A stretch of 64,000 nucleotides of DNA from BOG-908 sp964242595. GTDB taxonomy: Bacteria > Pseudomonadota > Alphaproteobacteria > Acetobacterales > Acetobacteraceae. Below the pieces are notes generated by a model. That model was given only the letters and a program-made list of their open reading frames with translations. It searched no databases and had not been told where the DNA came from. The position numbers and the translations under genes were made by a program. The stretch covers positions 1 to 64,000 of the forward strand of contig CAXTBC010000001.1 in NCBI GenBank assembly GCA_964242595.1. Reading direction: 5' to 3'. Positions 51,332-60,295 of this stretch are shown here, piece by piece; within the stretch, counting starts at the first letter, position 1; every line of letters begins with the position of its first letter.

Positions 51332-52983
51332 GCCGGCGACCGCGCGTGCGGACTAGCCTGTGCCGGCGAGCCTTGCCCGATGGCGGCCCGCCGCGCCCTC
51401 GCCGCCTCATCACCAAGTACCGCCCCGAGGTGGTCGGCCAGGCGCAGCGCCATGGCGGCGATGGTGAGCGTCGGGTTGGCTGCCCCCGAGGTGGGGAACA
51501 CCGCGCTGCCTGCGACGTACAATCCGTCGACGCCGAACACCTGGCAATTGGTGTCCACCACCCCGGTCGAGGGGTCGGCCGACATGCGGGTGGTGCCGGC
51601 CGGGTGGTAGGAGTCGACGACCTCGGACCGGCACGGCGATGCGTCGCCCAGCCAGGATGCCGCGTCCAGCCGGCCGAGGCCGAGGCGCTCGAACTCGCGC
51701 CCGACCAGCCGGGTGAAGCCGCCCAGCGTGCGCGCGGTCAGCCGGTCCAGCCGCCAGTCGACATGGACCCGGCGCAGCCCGAACGCGTCGGTGGCGCTGG
51801 TCAGCGTGACGCGGCTGTTCGGGTCGGGCGTCTGCTCGCTGAACACCTCCAGGTGGATGCGGCTGGCGCGCGGCGCCGGCGAGAGGCCCTTGGCGCGGAC
51901 CCGCCACAGGCTATGGGCGATGTCCGGCAGGCCGCGGCCGATTTGGACCAGGCGGGTGGCGAGCGCGCGCGGCCGGCGCTGTCCGCGCATTTCGGCCACC
52001 AGGCCCAGCAGCGCGCGCGTGCCGGCCGTCTCGTCATGGTCGTAGGACAGGCGGCCGACGCAGTTGAGCAGACCCTCTGCACGCTGCGCCGCCGGGGCCA
52101 AGGCGAGCTTCGGCAGGTAGCGCACGGCCGGGCCGTAGAGCATGTTCCAGTGGTCCTGGAGCACGCGTGGCGCGGCGGTGTGCACCGTGGCGGTGCGTCC
52201 GCACGGATGGTCCTGCAGATAACGGCCGACCAGGCCGAGCGCGTTGCCCAGCCCGGCCAGGTTCGACGAGTCCGACAGCAGCAGCAGGCGGGCGTTCTCG
52301 ATGGCGCCGGCGCACAGCACCACGCGGCGGGCGCGCACGCTGGCGCGCCGTCCGCCCAGGCTGGCGACCTCGACCTTGGCGATCCTCGTGCCGTACGAAT
52401 CGGTATGCAGGTGCTGGGCTGTGGCGTGCAGCAGCACGCGCACGCGCGCGGCGGCGCGCAGTTCAGCGCGGAAGCGGCGCCCGAGGTTGGGGCGGCGGAT
52501 GAACACGCCGTGCACCGGGCGCAGCGCGGCCGCGTCGAAGGCGATCTGGGACAGGCCGAAGCGCGTCCAGGCGGGCGTCTCGCGATCCGCCTCGGTAATC
52601 TCCAGGGCCGCCTCGGCGGCCTCGTAGTGGGGCACCAGATCTTCGTAGGTGATCGGCCAGCCGCTGTATGGCACCCAGGCGCGGCGCCGGAAGTCGATCG
52701 GGTCCAGCCTGATGCACTGCCCCCCCCACAGCGTGGTGGTGCCGCCGAGCACGCGCGACCGGCCGGCCTGCAGGCCGCGGAACGTGCCGGGCGGGCTGAA
52801 CCCGTCCGACAGGCGGCTGGTCTTCTCGTCCACCGACCAGCCGCCGCTCTCCAGCAGCACGACGTGCAAGCCGCTCCTGGCCAGCGCACGGGCGATGAGC
52901 AGGCCGGCGGCACCCGCCCCCACGATGCACACGTCCGCCTGCAGGACGCTGCCGTCGGGCAGCGCGTCGAGATGCTCGATCAC
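51328..52983 (-). CDS. GMC-family FAD oxidoreductase
   Basis: Glucose-methanol-choline oxidoreductase of 551 residues. N-terminal FAD motif VCIVGAGAAGLLIARALARS, GGTTTLWGGQCIRLDP in the substrate/FAD region, and the C-terminal SYHPAGTTRMSADP and GLYVAGSAVFPTSGAANP motifs are present. GTG start at 52983. Position between a flippase and a divergent glycosyltransferase suggests oxidation of a sugar in the polysaccharide pathway. Confidence 0.88.
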   Translation of the reverse strand: MIEHLDALPDGSVLQADVCIVGAGAAGLLIARALARSGLHVVLLESGGWSVDEKTSRLSDGFSPPGTFRGLQAGRSRVLGGTTTLWGGQCIRLDPIDFRRRAWVPYSGWPITYEDLVPHYEAAEAALEITEADRETPAWTRFGLSQIAFDAAALRPVHGVFIRRPNLGRRFRAELRAAARVRVLLHATAQHLHTDSYGTRIAKVEVASLGGRRASVRARRVVLCAGAIENARLLLLSDSSNLAGLGNALGLVGRYLQDHPCGRTATVHTAAPRVLQDHWNMLYGPAVRYLPKLALAPAAQRAEGLLNCVGRLSYDHDETAGTRALLGLVAEMRGQRRPRALATRLVQIGRGLPDIAHSLWRVRAKGLSPAPRASRIHLEVFSEQTPDPNSRVTLTSATDAFGLRRVHVDWRLDRLTARTLGGFTRLVGREFERLGLGRLDAASWLGDASPCRSEVVDSYHPAGTTRMSADPSTGVVDTNCQVFGVDGLYVAGSAVFPTSGAANPTLTIAAMALRLADHLGAVLGDEAARARRAAIGQGSPAQASPHARSPA

Positions 52984-53117
52984 CAGTCTGCGTCTTTCGT
53001 CGGTTGATGGCCGCGTAACGTAAGATGCACGGCACTGCGGCTGAACGACTATTACGGCTAGGGAGGCGATACCGTATTGCCGGACCGTGCCGCGGCCGGC
53101 ATCGCTAGGTTACGCTC

Positions 53118-54350
53118 ATGGACACCAACGTCGCGCACGCCGCCCCCGACACCACGTCTGATACGGATTTCCGGCTGCTGGTGGCGGCACATTTCGTCTA
53201 TGCCGGGCAGGTCGGCGGTGCCGAACAGATGCTCTACAATCTGGTGCACGGGCTGTCCGGCCTGGACGCGACAACGACGGTGCTGTGCGCAGACAGCGCC
53301 AACCTCGCCGCAGCCTTCCGCGACTCGGTTGCGAGCGCCCCGAGGCTGCGCCTGCACGAGACCGGCGACGGCGGCCCGCGCTTCGTGGCCGAGCAACGCG
53401 CCTGCCTAAACCGCAAGCTGAGCGCGGACGCCATCCTGTTCCCCAACTACTTCCTGCCGCCGCTCGTGCCCCGCCGCCTGGGGCGTTCCGCCGTGGTGCT
53501 GCACGACCTGCAATACCGGCATTTTCCGAACTACTTCTCGGCCCGGAAACGAACCTGGCTGCGTGCCGTCCAGGCCTTCGCCATGCACCGGGCGGACCGC
53601 GTGTTCGTGATCTCCGACTTCGTCAGGCGCGACGTGCTGCGGGTGTTCGGCCACCGCTACGAAGCCAAGCTCGTGGTGGCGCCCAACCCGATCTCGTGGT
53701 CGCGCTTCGGCGCCGGCGAGGCTGGAGAGACGAGTCCGCTCGATCGGCCCTACATCCTGTCGGTCGCGGCACAGTACCCGCACAAGAACCTCGCCACGCT
53801 GATACGCGGGTTTGCCGAAGTGGCGCGGCGCGACAACGACGTCCAGCTCGTGCTCTGCGGCCAGGATTACGGCGGGCTGCGCGGCGTGGGCGGCGTGAGC
53901 GTCGGGTTACGCCCGCTGATCGAAGAGCTTGGCCTGTCGGAGCGGGTGCTGCTGACCGGCTACCTGGACGACGCCGAACTCGGGCGCTGGTATCGCCACG
54001 CGGCGCTGTTCGCCTTTCCGTCGGTGTTCGAGGGGTTCGGCATGCCGCCGGTGGAGGCGCTGGGTTTCGGCCTGCCGGTGCTGACGACGAACCTAACGGC
54101 AGTGCCGGAGACGACGCTCGGGCTGGGCCGCGTGGTGAAGGACGCCGAGAACCCGTCCGCCTGGGCCTCGCACATGCTGGCGACGTTGCGTGAGGGTGTT
54201 GCCGCGCGCCTGCCGTCGGAGGACGTGGCGCGCGTGCGTGGGACGTATGGTGAGCGGGTTTGTGCGGGGCGGTATTTGGCTGAGTTAGGAAGGCCAGGGG
54301 CTCTGCCCCTGGACCCCGCTAAGGACAAGTCCTCAGAACCTGTTCGTTAA
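53118..54350 (+). CDS. Family-4-type glycosyltransferase with repeat-encoded C-terminus
   Basis: GT-B glycosyltransferase. VAAHFVYAGQVGGAEQMLYN opens the fold; PYILSVAAQYPHKNLATLI and FPSVFEGFGMPPVEALGFGL (EX7E) are GT4 motifs. The native end is near CAGRYLAEL; the last 20 or so residues (GRPGALPLDPAKDKSSEPVR) come from the family-2 repeat starting at 54288, and the stop is inside the repeat. 410 residues in all. Divergent from the GMC gene. Confidence 0.88.
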   Translation: MDTNVAHAAPDTTSDTDFRLLVAAHFVYAGQVGGAEQMLYNLVHGLSGLDATTTVLCADSANLAAAFRDSVASAPRLRLHETGDGGPRFVAEQRACLNRKLSADAILFPNYFLPPLVPRRLGRSAVVLHDLQYRHFPNYFSARKRTWLRAVQAFAMHRADRVFVISDFVRRDVLRVFGHRYEAKLVVAPNPISWSRFGAGEAGETSPLDRPYILSVAAQYPHKNLATLIRGFAEVARRDNDVQLVLCGQDYGGLRGVGGVSVGLRPLIEELGLSERVLLTGYLDDAELGRWYRHAALFAFPSVFEGFGMPPVEALGFGLPVLTTNLTAVPETTLGLGRVVKDAENPSAWASHMLATLREGVAARLPSEDVARVRGTYGERVCAGRYLAELGRPGALPLDPAKDKSSEPVR

Positions 54351-54420
54351 GGAATTCTAAACGAATGGGGGTCTGGGGCCTCGAGGCCCCAGCGGGGTTT
54401 GGGGCAGAGCCCCTTGCTTG
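54288..54420. repeat. Family-2 GC-rich dyad repeat, copy g (complete)
   Basis: GGGGCTCTGCCCC, GGACAAGTCCTCAGAACC, GGGGCCTCGAGGCCCC and GGGGCAGAGCCCC in order. Its first 60 bases are coding for the end of the upstream glycosyltransferase. Confidence 0.92.
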
Positions 54421-54456
54421 CTTGCCAATTCGATAAAATTCTAAAGCTCTAGTTTC

Positions 54457-55224
54457 TCAACGCACCAGCCGCGGCCGATAAAGTCCTACCGCCTGCAACG
54501 TCGCCAGCACCACGAATTTCGGGTTGCTCGACAGGTACCGCCGCCACAGCCGGCGCGGCTCCTTGAGCAGCCGGTACGTCCACTCAAAACCGGTGCGCCG
54601 CAGGAACATCGGTGCCCGTCTGATCAGCCCGGCCTCCATGTCGAACGCAGCGCCGACGCCCACCAGCGCGGGCGCTTCCAGCCGGCTGCGGTGCGCCGCC
54701 ATCCAGCGTTCCTGCTTGGGCGTGCTGAGGCCGACCCAGACGATGTCCGGCCCTGCGGCGTTGATCTCGGCCACGATCGCTTCGTCCTCGGCCTCTGTCA
54801 GCGGCCGGTACGGCGGCGAGATCGCGCCGGCAATGCACACGCCGGGCGCCATCGCACGCACGCGGCTCTGCAACGCGGCGATGGCCGCCTCCGACCCGCC
54901 GTAGAAGAAATGGCGGTCCCCGCGCGCGGTCGACTCCTTGATGAAGTTCGGCATCAGTTCCGGACCGCAGACACGATCCGCCCTGTCATATCCGGCAAGC
55001 TTGAGAAGCCAGACCAGGGGCATGCCGTCCGGCACCACCAGGCCGGCGTTGTTATGGATGGCCTGCAGCGCGGGTGACCGGCGGCTTTCCATCACGCCGT
55101 GCACACCGGTGACGCAGACATAGGCCCGCACGCGCTGATCGATCCACGCCCTCAACTGGGCCAGAGCCTGCTCCATGTTCACGGCGCTGACGCCGATGCC
55201 CAGCACGTTGACTCTCGGCGTCAT
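54457..55224 (-). CDS. WecG/TagA/CpsF-family glycosyltransferase
   Basis: Family-26 transferase of 255 residues that adds the second sugar to lipid-linked intermediates. YVCVTGVHGVMESRRSP and VVPDGMPLVWLLKLAGY carry the conserved Asp-Gly, followed by GPELMPNFI, GLSTPKQERWMA and the FEWTYRLLKEPRRLWRRYL C-terminus. ATG 55224. It follows the epimerase gene on the same strand. Confidence 0.92.
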   Translation of the reverse strand: MTPRVNVLGIGVSAVNMEQALAQLRAWIDQRVRAYVCVTGVHGVMESRRSPALQAIHNNAGLVVPDGMPLVWLLKLAGYDRADRVCGPELMPNFIKESTARGDRHFFYGGSEAAIAALQSRVRAMAPGVCIAGAISPPYRPLTEAEDEAIVAEINAAGPDIVWVGLSTPKQERWMAAHRSRLEAPALVGVGAAFDMEAGLIRRAPMFLRRTGFEWTYRLLKEPRRLWRRYLSSNPKFVVLATLQAVGLYRPRLVR

Positions 55225-55367
55225 GGCCTTCTCCTGATCAAGGGCAAGTGGCGCGTTGCAAGCAGGGCCGCATGTACCGCCTGCCGGGTTGCCGGTACCT
55301 TGACAACCCGCCAGGGCGGGGCACGCCATTTGCTCCTTGCCGCGGCAAAGACGTGCTTTCTCGCCAA

Positions 55368-56414
55368 CTAGTCGGCGGCCATCTCGCGTTCCGCAGGCAC
55401 GCCTGCCAGCATCGAATCGTAGATCCAGCGATAGGTGCGTTCCAACCCGCTGCGCAGCGAGATGGACGGCTGCCAGCCGAGCACCTCCCCGATCAGCGTG
55501 TTGTCGCTGTTGCGGCCGCGGACGCCCTTGGGTGCGTCCAGCTTGTACTCGCGCCGGCAGGTAACCCCGGCGATGTCCTCGACGATGCTGACGAGCTGGT
55601 TGATCGATACCAGCTCGCTGCTCCCGATGTTGACGGGCTGGTCGACGTCGCTGGCCATCAGCTTCTGCGTACCTTGCACGCAATCGTCGATGTACATGAA
55701 GCTGCGGGTCTGTTGGCCGTCGCCCCAGATCTCGACCACGTGGCGGCCGGACAGCTTGGCCTCGATCACCTTGCGGCAGATGGCGGAAGGCGCCTTCTCG
55801 CGGCCGCCCTCGTAGGTGCCGTTCGGGCCGTACACGTTGTGGTAGCGCGCCGTGCGCGTCACCATGCCGTAATCCTCGGCGAAGTGCCGGCACATGCGTT
55901 CGCTGAACAGCTTCTCCCAGCCGTAGCCGTCTTCCGGCATCGCCGGGTAGGCGTCCGCCTCGCGCAAGGCGGTCACGGCAGCGTCGGTCTGCTTGTCGGC
56001 TGCGTACACGCAGGCCGAGGAGCTGAAGAAGTAGCGCGACACACCCTCGTCGCGCGCGGCGGCAAGCATGTTGGTGTTGATGAGGACCGAGAGCATGCAC
56101 TCGGCCTTGTGCGTCTCGATGAACCCCATGCCGCCCATGTCCGCGGCAAGGTTGTAGACCTGCCGCGTATCTTCCACGACGGCGCGGCAGACGACCGGGT
56201 CGGACACGTCGCCCTGCCGGCTGTCCACGCCGTCGATCACCTGGTACCACTCGGACAACGGCTTGCGGTCCACTGCCCTGACGGCGTGTCCGGCGCGTGT
56301 GAGGTCGGCCACCAGGTGCCCGCCGATGAACCCGCCACCGCCGGTGACCAGGATCAATCCTGTGTCGGACTTGTCATGGCCGGCGAGGGCGTCTTTCTTG
56401 TAGGACCCGAACAT
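55368..56414 (-). CDS. GDP-mannose 3,5-epimerase-like SDR
   Basis: Extended SDR of 348 residues. LVTGGGGFIGGHLVADL binds NAD. YNLAADMGGMGFIETHKAEC, YFFSSSACVYA and YHNVYGPNGTYEGGREKAPS closely follow plant GDP-mannose 3,5-epimerase motifs; catalytic YxxxK is YGWEK. It would give GDP-L-galactose or GDP-L-gulose for polysaccharide. ATG 56414 has AGGAG ten bases upstream; a GTG at 56435 is also open. Confidence 0.88.
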   Translation of the reverse strand: MFGSYKKDALAGHDKSDTGLILVTGGGGFIGGHLVADLTRAGHAVRAVDRKPLSEWYQVIDGVDSRQGDVSDPVVCRAVVEDTRQVYNLAADMGGMGFIETHKAECMLSVLINTNMLAAARDEGVSRYFFSSSACVYAADKQTDAAVTALREADAYPAMPEDGYGWEKLFSERMCRHFAEDYGMVTRTARYHNVYGPNGTYEGGREKAPSAICRKVIEAKLSGRHVVEIWGDGQQTRSFMYIDDCVQGTQKLMASDVDQPVNIGSSELVSINQLVSIVEDIAGVTCRREYKLDAPKGVRGRNSDNTLIGEVLGWQPSISLRSGLERTYRWIYDSMLAGVPAEREMAAD

Positions 56415-56796
56415 TGAAACACATCTCCTGAACACCGATCGCGTTGCGCGCTGCTACGCCGTCACGGCCTGTCGCTGCATCGCGCCGGGCCGCAGTGTCG
56501 CGGCGATCGTCCTTCTGTTGCACTGCGCAAACGGGGATCGTCCGAGGCATTCGGGTGGGCCTCTCGCGCCTGCCGGCGCAGCTGCTTGCCCCACCGGATT
56601 AACCCTTGCGGCGGCTCGAGATGCGCACCGGCGCGCGTCCATTCGTTGCGTTCGTTGGCCCTGCGCCGGTAAACGCGATGTCTGCGTATCGGGAGTAATG
56701 CCAGTGAAGCGGCGAGTACCTGCTGCGCTGCATGGTAACTCTCGCCAGACGGCTTGCATCCACACCGGCGATGCAGCCGCCTCTTGGGAGTGCACG
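56415..56796. other. Divergent intergenic region, no gene seen
   Basis: 382 bases between divergent polysaccharide genes. Long open frames cross it but none has recognisable protein features. No repeat element of either family is present. Promoters for both directions are expected here, but I see no convincing hexamers. Confidence 0.5.
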
Positions 56797-57837
56797 ATGC
56801 GTATGGTTGCGGCGACGTCCGGCGATGCGCCAAACCCGATGATATCCGAGCGGGAGACATCCCTCGGCGGCCTGGCCCATCATCCTGTCGCGGCCAAGGG
56901 GCTCGCGGCGCTGATGCGCCAGGCGCCGCCGCTCGTCGTTGCCGGCCGCGACTCTGCAACCGTGCTGCCGGTTGCCGTGTACTGCCTGCTGCGGCGCCGG
57001 ACGCGGCTGCTGGTCTGGGCCGAAACGGCGCCGCGGTCATGGCAGCTCGCGCGCCGCCTGGCGCTTTACATGGCCGACGCGGTCCTGGTGAACGGCGAGG
57101 CGGCCGAAGCGGCGGTCACCCGCGCCGGCAAGCCGGCGCGCGCGGTCTTCAACGTGCCAGGCCCCTACGCGATCGAAGGATTTCTGCACCAACCTGCTGG
57201 CCGCAGCGCCGAGGCTGCCCACCGCCTGGTCGTCTGCGGCGGGCTCAGCCCAGACAGCGACAGCATGCACATCCTGGCCAGCGCGGCGGCCTGGGCGGAG
57301 CGCAATCCTGCCCGGCTGGTGGAACTGTGCTGGGTGGGGGACGGCGACTTGCGCGGCGTGCTCGCCGCGCAATCCTTGCCTGACAACCTGGTGCAGCACT
57401 TTGCCGGCGCGCAGGACCTGGCGGGAACGGCCGCGGCGTTCCTGCGGTCGGGCGTGCTGGTCGCCGGCGCACCGGGCCGCGCAGACGTCGCGTGCCGGGC
57501 CGAGTTGCTGGCGCAGGCCATGGCGAGCGGGTTGGTCGTGCTGTTCGACAGGAGCTGTCCGGTAGCCAGCCGCCTGCTGCGGCACGGCCTGACCGGGGTG
57601 AGCTACCAGGCAGGCCTGCCCGACGGCCTGTGCGAGGCGCTGGGCGAGGTGATGGACATGCCTGAAGCGGCGCTGGAGCAGGTGCGTGGTGCTGCGCGCA
57701 TGCACGTCCTGCCGATGAACCAAGCGGGGTTCGAGGAGCGCCTCGGGCGGGCCATGGAGAGCGTATTGCGCGACGCGGCTGAAAGCGGCCGTCCTGGGCG
57801 CAGCTTCCTCGCGCCACTCCTCCTGCAGGGACGGTGA
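56797..57837 (+). CDS. Divergent GT-B glycosyltransferase-like protein
   Basis: 346-residue protein with a weak GT4 pattern. LYMADAVLVNGEAAEAAVTR and RLVVCGGLSPDSDSMHILA fit the inter-domain region, LCWVGDGDLRGVLAA and LLAQAMASGLVVLFDR the donor domain, though the usual EX7E is not clear. GGGAG six bases before ATG 56797 decides the start. It overlaps the next gene as GTGA, so both are likely coupled. Confidence 0.7.
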   Translation: MRMVAATSGDAPNPMISERETSLGGLAHHPVAAKGLAALMRQAPPLVVAGRDSATVLPVAVYCLLRRRTRLLVWAETAPRSWQLARRLALYMADAVLVNGEAAEAAVTRAGKPARAVFNVPGPYAIEGFLHQPAGRSAEAAHRLVVCGGLSPDSDSMHILASAAAWAERNPARLVELCWVGDGDLRGVLAAQSLPDNLVQHFAGAQDLAGTAAAFLRSGVLVAGAPGRADVACRAELLAQAMASGLVVLFDRSCPVASRLLRHGLTGVSYQAGLPDGLCEALGEVMDMPEAALEQVRGAARMHVLPMNQAGFEERLGRAMESVLRDAAESGRPGRSFLAPLLLQGR

Positions 57838-59354
57838 CGGCGGGCATGCGGGCTGCCGCCCGCATGGCGCGCGTGACAGCGGGCGCGGCACGGCTGCCGC
57901 CTGGCCCGGCCCGGCGGCGCGGCGCCGAGTGGCTGGAGGCCCAGGCGGACGCGCGGGCGCTCTCCTCGTCGCTCGACCCGCACCGCCTGGTCGCCGGGTT
58001 GCTCGTGGTGGTCGACGGCGCGGTGATCCTGGCGGCAGCAGGCCTCGCCTTCCTCCTGCGTTACGGCCCGGTCCCGCCGCCGCCGCAGATCGTCGGGGCG
58101 ACGGGTCTGGCGCTGCTCATCATGACCAACACGCGGCCGGGCACGGCCGAAGACCCGCTGCTCGCCGAAGCGCTGCCCGCGCAACTGGTCCGCGTGCTGC
58201 GCCGCTGGGCATTGACGATCGTGGCGTTGCTCGCGGCCGCCTACCTTACCAAGACGTCGGACAGCTACGCGCGCCTGTGGGCCACGGCCTGGTTCGCGAT
58301 CGGCATGGCGGGCTTCAGCCTGGTGCGGCTGACCCTGGCGCGCCGCCTGCGCAGCTGGCGCCGCCAGGGGAGGCTGGCCCGCATGGTGGCCATCGTGGAC
58401 CTCGACGGGACCGGGCGGGTGCTGGCCCGCCGCCTGCAAAGCGAGTCGGTTGGGGAGATGCGCCTGCTCGGCGTGTTCGCGCCCGCGCCTGGCGCGGGCG
58501 CCACCGCCGCGTCGCGCACCTCCTGCATCGACGACCTGATCGCCCTGGCACAGCTGTTCCGGATCGACGACGTGCTGGTGACGGTATCCTGGCCCGGCCA
58601 CCCGGCCACCCAAAGCGTGCTTCGCCGCCTGTCCACCCTGCCGACCACGGTGCGCCTGTGCCCGGTGCTGCCGCCCGCCGTGCCGGCCCCGCGCTGCCAG
58701 CCTGAACTGCTGCTGGGCAACCCTACGCTGGTCGTCTGCCGGCGACCGCTGCCAGGCTGGCACGTCGTCCTCAAGCGCGCGGAAGACCTATTGCTCGGCA
58801 GCTTGGTCCTGGTGATCCTCTTGCCGGTGATGCTGGCCGTGGCCGCCGCGGTGCGGCTCGACAGCCGCGGGCCTGCGCTGTTCCGGCAGCGACGGCTGGG
58901 CTTTAACAACAATCCCATCACCGTCTACAAATTCCGCAGCATGACCCATACGCCGCAGCTCGACGACCCCAACGTGATCCAGGCCTCCCGCCAGGATTCG
59001 CGTGTCACGAGGGTCGGCAGGTTCATCCGCCGCACCAGCCTCGACGAGCTGCCGCAGCTGTTCAACGTCCTGCGCGGCGAGATGTCGCTCGTGGGACCCC
59101 GGCCGCACGCGATCGCGCACAACGTCCAGTATGCGGCGCTGATCGACGATTATCTCGGCCGTCACCGCGTCCAGCCCGGCATCACCGGGTGGGCCCAGGT
59201 GAACGGCCTGCGCGGCGAGACGGACACGCTGGAGAAGATGCAGAGGCGCGTCGAGTTCGACCTCGCGTATATCGAGCGGTGGTCCGTTGCGTTCGACCTG
59301 CGGATCATCGTCCAGACCGCGCTGGGCGTGCTGTTTCACCAATCCGCTTACTGA
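57834..59354 (+). CDS. Initiating undecaprenyl-phosphate glycosyl-1-phosphate transferase
   Basis: Polyprenyl-phosphate hexose-1-phosphate transferase (WcaJ/GumD type) of about 506 residues: N-terminal membrane helices, a central nucleotide-binding-like domain, then the catalytic domain with ITVYKFRSMTHTPQLDD, TSLDELPQLFNVLRGEMSLV and GPRPHAIAHN, and QPGITGWAQVNGLRGETDT. It starts polysaccharide repeat-unit synthesis at the inner membrane. GTG 57834 overlaps the previous stop; ATG 57846 is an alternative. Confidence 0.93.
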   Translation: MTAGMRAAARMARVTAGAARLPPGPARRRGAEWLEAQADARALSSSLDPHRLVAGLLVVVDGAVILAAAGLAFLLRYGPVPPPPQIVGATGLALLIMTNTRPGTAEDPLLAEALPAQLVRVLRRWALTIVALLAAAYLTKTSDSYARLWATAWFAIGMAGFSLVRLTLARRLRSWRRQGRLARMVAIVDLDGTGRVLARRLQSESVGEMRLLGVFAPAPGAGATAASRTSCIDDLIALAQLFRIDDVLVTVSWPGHPATQSVLRRLSTLPTTVRLCPVLPPAVPAPRCQPELLLGNPTLVVCRRPLPGWHVVLKRAEDLLLGSLVLVILLPVMLAVAAAVRLDSRGPALFRQRRLGFNNNPITVYKFRSMTHTPQLDDPNVIQASRQDSRVTRVGRFIRRTSLDELPQLFNVLRGEMSLVGPRPHAIAHNVQYAALIDDYLGRHRVQPGITGWAQVNGLRGETDTLEKMQRRVEFDLAYIERWSVAFDLRIIVQTALGVLFHQSAY

Positions 59355-59402
59355 CGCCGGCGCGCCTGCACGGCGCGGGTCGGTAGAGCAGTCGCTGTAG
59401 GT

Positions 59403-59519
59403 TTGACCTTTAGGCAAGCATGGGGCTCTGCCCCAAACCCCGCTGGGGCCTCGAGGCCCCAGACCCCGTTTGTTTAGGATCTGTTACCATCAGGTTCGGC
59501 GGACCTGTCCTTGGCGGGG
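59403..59519. repeat. Family-2 repeat, copy h (partly decayed)
   Basis: CATGGGGCTCTGCCCC, GGGGCCTCGAGGCCCC and GTTTGTTTAGGATCTGTTAC are clear; the CTTGTCCTTAGCGGGG half is altered to CCTGTCCTTGGCGGGGC. The extension GGTCAAAC on its outer side resembles the extension of the 53-bp direct repeat. Confidence 0.8.
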
Positions 59520-59571
59520 CCGTGGCCGCTGCTGGTTCGAGCGTGCGATGTCGGGGGCGGAGCCGCATGCT

Positions 59572-60069
59572 TCACGGTGTATCACTCACCTTGGCCAAGC
59601 TGGACGAGCAATCACCCTTCTCGGAAAGCGTCCCGCCTCGCAGGCCAGGCTCGCCCTTGGCGGACACGCCAAACGGGTTGCAAACCACAAGGTTGTCGCC
59701 CAGCACGCGTCCGTCCTGTGCCATCCCCGACAGCAGTCGAGAGCAACCCGCCGTCAGCGCCGAGGCGGCGATTAGCGCGTCCTGCAACACCAGGGATTCT
59801 TGCTGAACGAGCTCCAGCGCCCTCTCGTAGGTGGAGAGCTTCACCGAAACCGGCTTGGGGCAAAGCACCAGGAAAATGGAAAGCGCCTCGTGGACGGCCG
59901 GCCAGCTCAGGCCGAGCTGGCCGTAGGCGATGGCGGTGAACTCGCTCAGCACCTGCACGCTCGTCACGCCGCCGGCCGTCAAACCGGCTACGGCGGCGGC
60001 GGATCGCCGGTCGTTCGGCGCCGTGGCGTAGAGCAGCACGCTGGTGTCGAGGAACGTGTCAGCCCTCAC
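59572..60069 (-). CDS. VapC-type PIN-domain toxin
   Basis: PIN-domain ribonuclease of 165 residues. FLDTSVLLYATAPNDRR holds the first acidic residue (D8), VQVLSEFTAIAYG the conserved Glu, LVLQDALIAASALTAGC the next Asp, and the fold ends at NLVVCNPF. About 30 extra residues follow that usual end. The GTG start overlaps the antitoxin gene by 11 bases. Confidence 0.88.
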   Translation of the reverse strand: MRADTFLDTSVLLYATAPNDRRSAAAVAGLTAGGVTSVQVLSEFTAIAYGQLGLSWPAVHEALSIFLVLCPKPVSVKLSTYERALELVQQESLVLQDALIAASALTAGCSRLLSGMAQDGRVLGDNLVVCNPFGVSAKGEPGLRGGTLSEKGDCSSSLAKVSDTP

Positions 60070-60295
60070 CGGGGCCGCTTTCCTTGCGGCTGAACTCCAT
60101 GCCGGGCGGCAGAGTCCAATCCAGACGCGCCAACCGTTGCAACGCCTGGCCGCGTACCTGGCTGTTCACGATCCGCAGCTCCCGCTCGCCGCCGATCTCG
60201 AGCGAAACCTCATCACCTTCCCGCAGTCCGAGCTGTTCCACGATGGATACAGGGAGCCTGATCGCGAGACTGTTCCCCCATTTGCCAACTTGCAT
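60059..60295 (-). CDS. AbrB/MazE-type antitoxin (VapB)
   Basis: 78-residue protein with the swapped-hairpin DNA-binding domain: VGKWGNSLAIRLPVSIVEQL and LREGDEVSLEI. The C-terminal tail, with WTLPPGMEF, would bind the toxin. It precedes and overlaps vapC, the normal order. Likely autoregulated. Confidence 0.88.
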   Translation of the reverse strand: MQVGKWGNSLAIRLPVSIVEQLGLREGDEVSLEIGGERELRIVNSQVRGQALQRLARLDWTLPPGMEFSRKESGPGEG

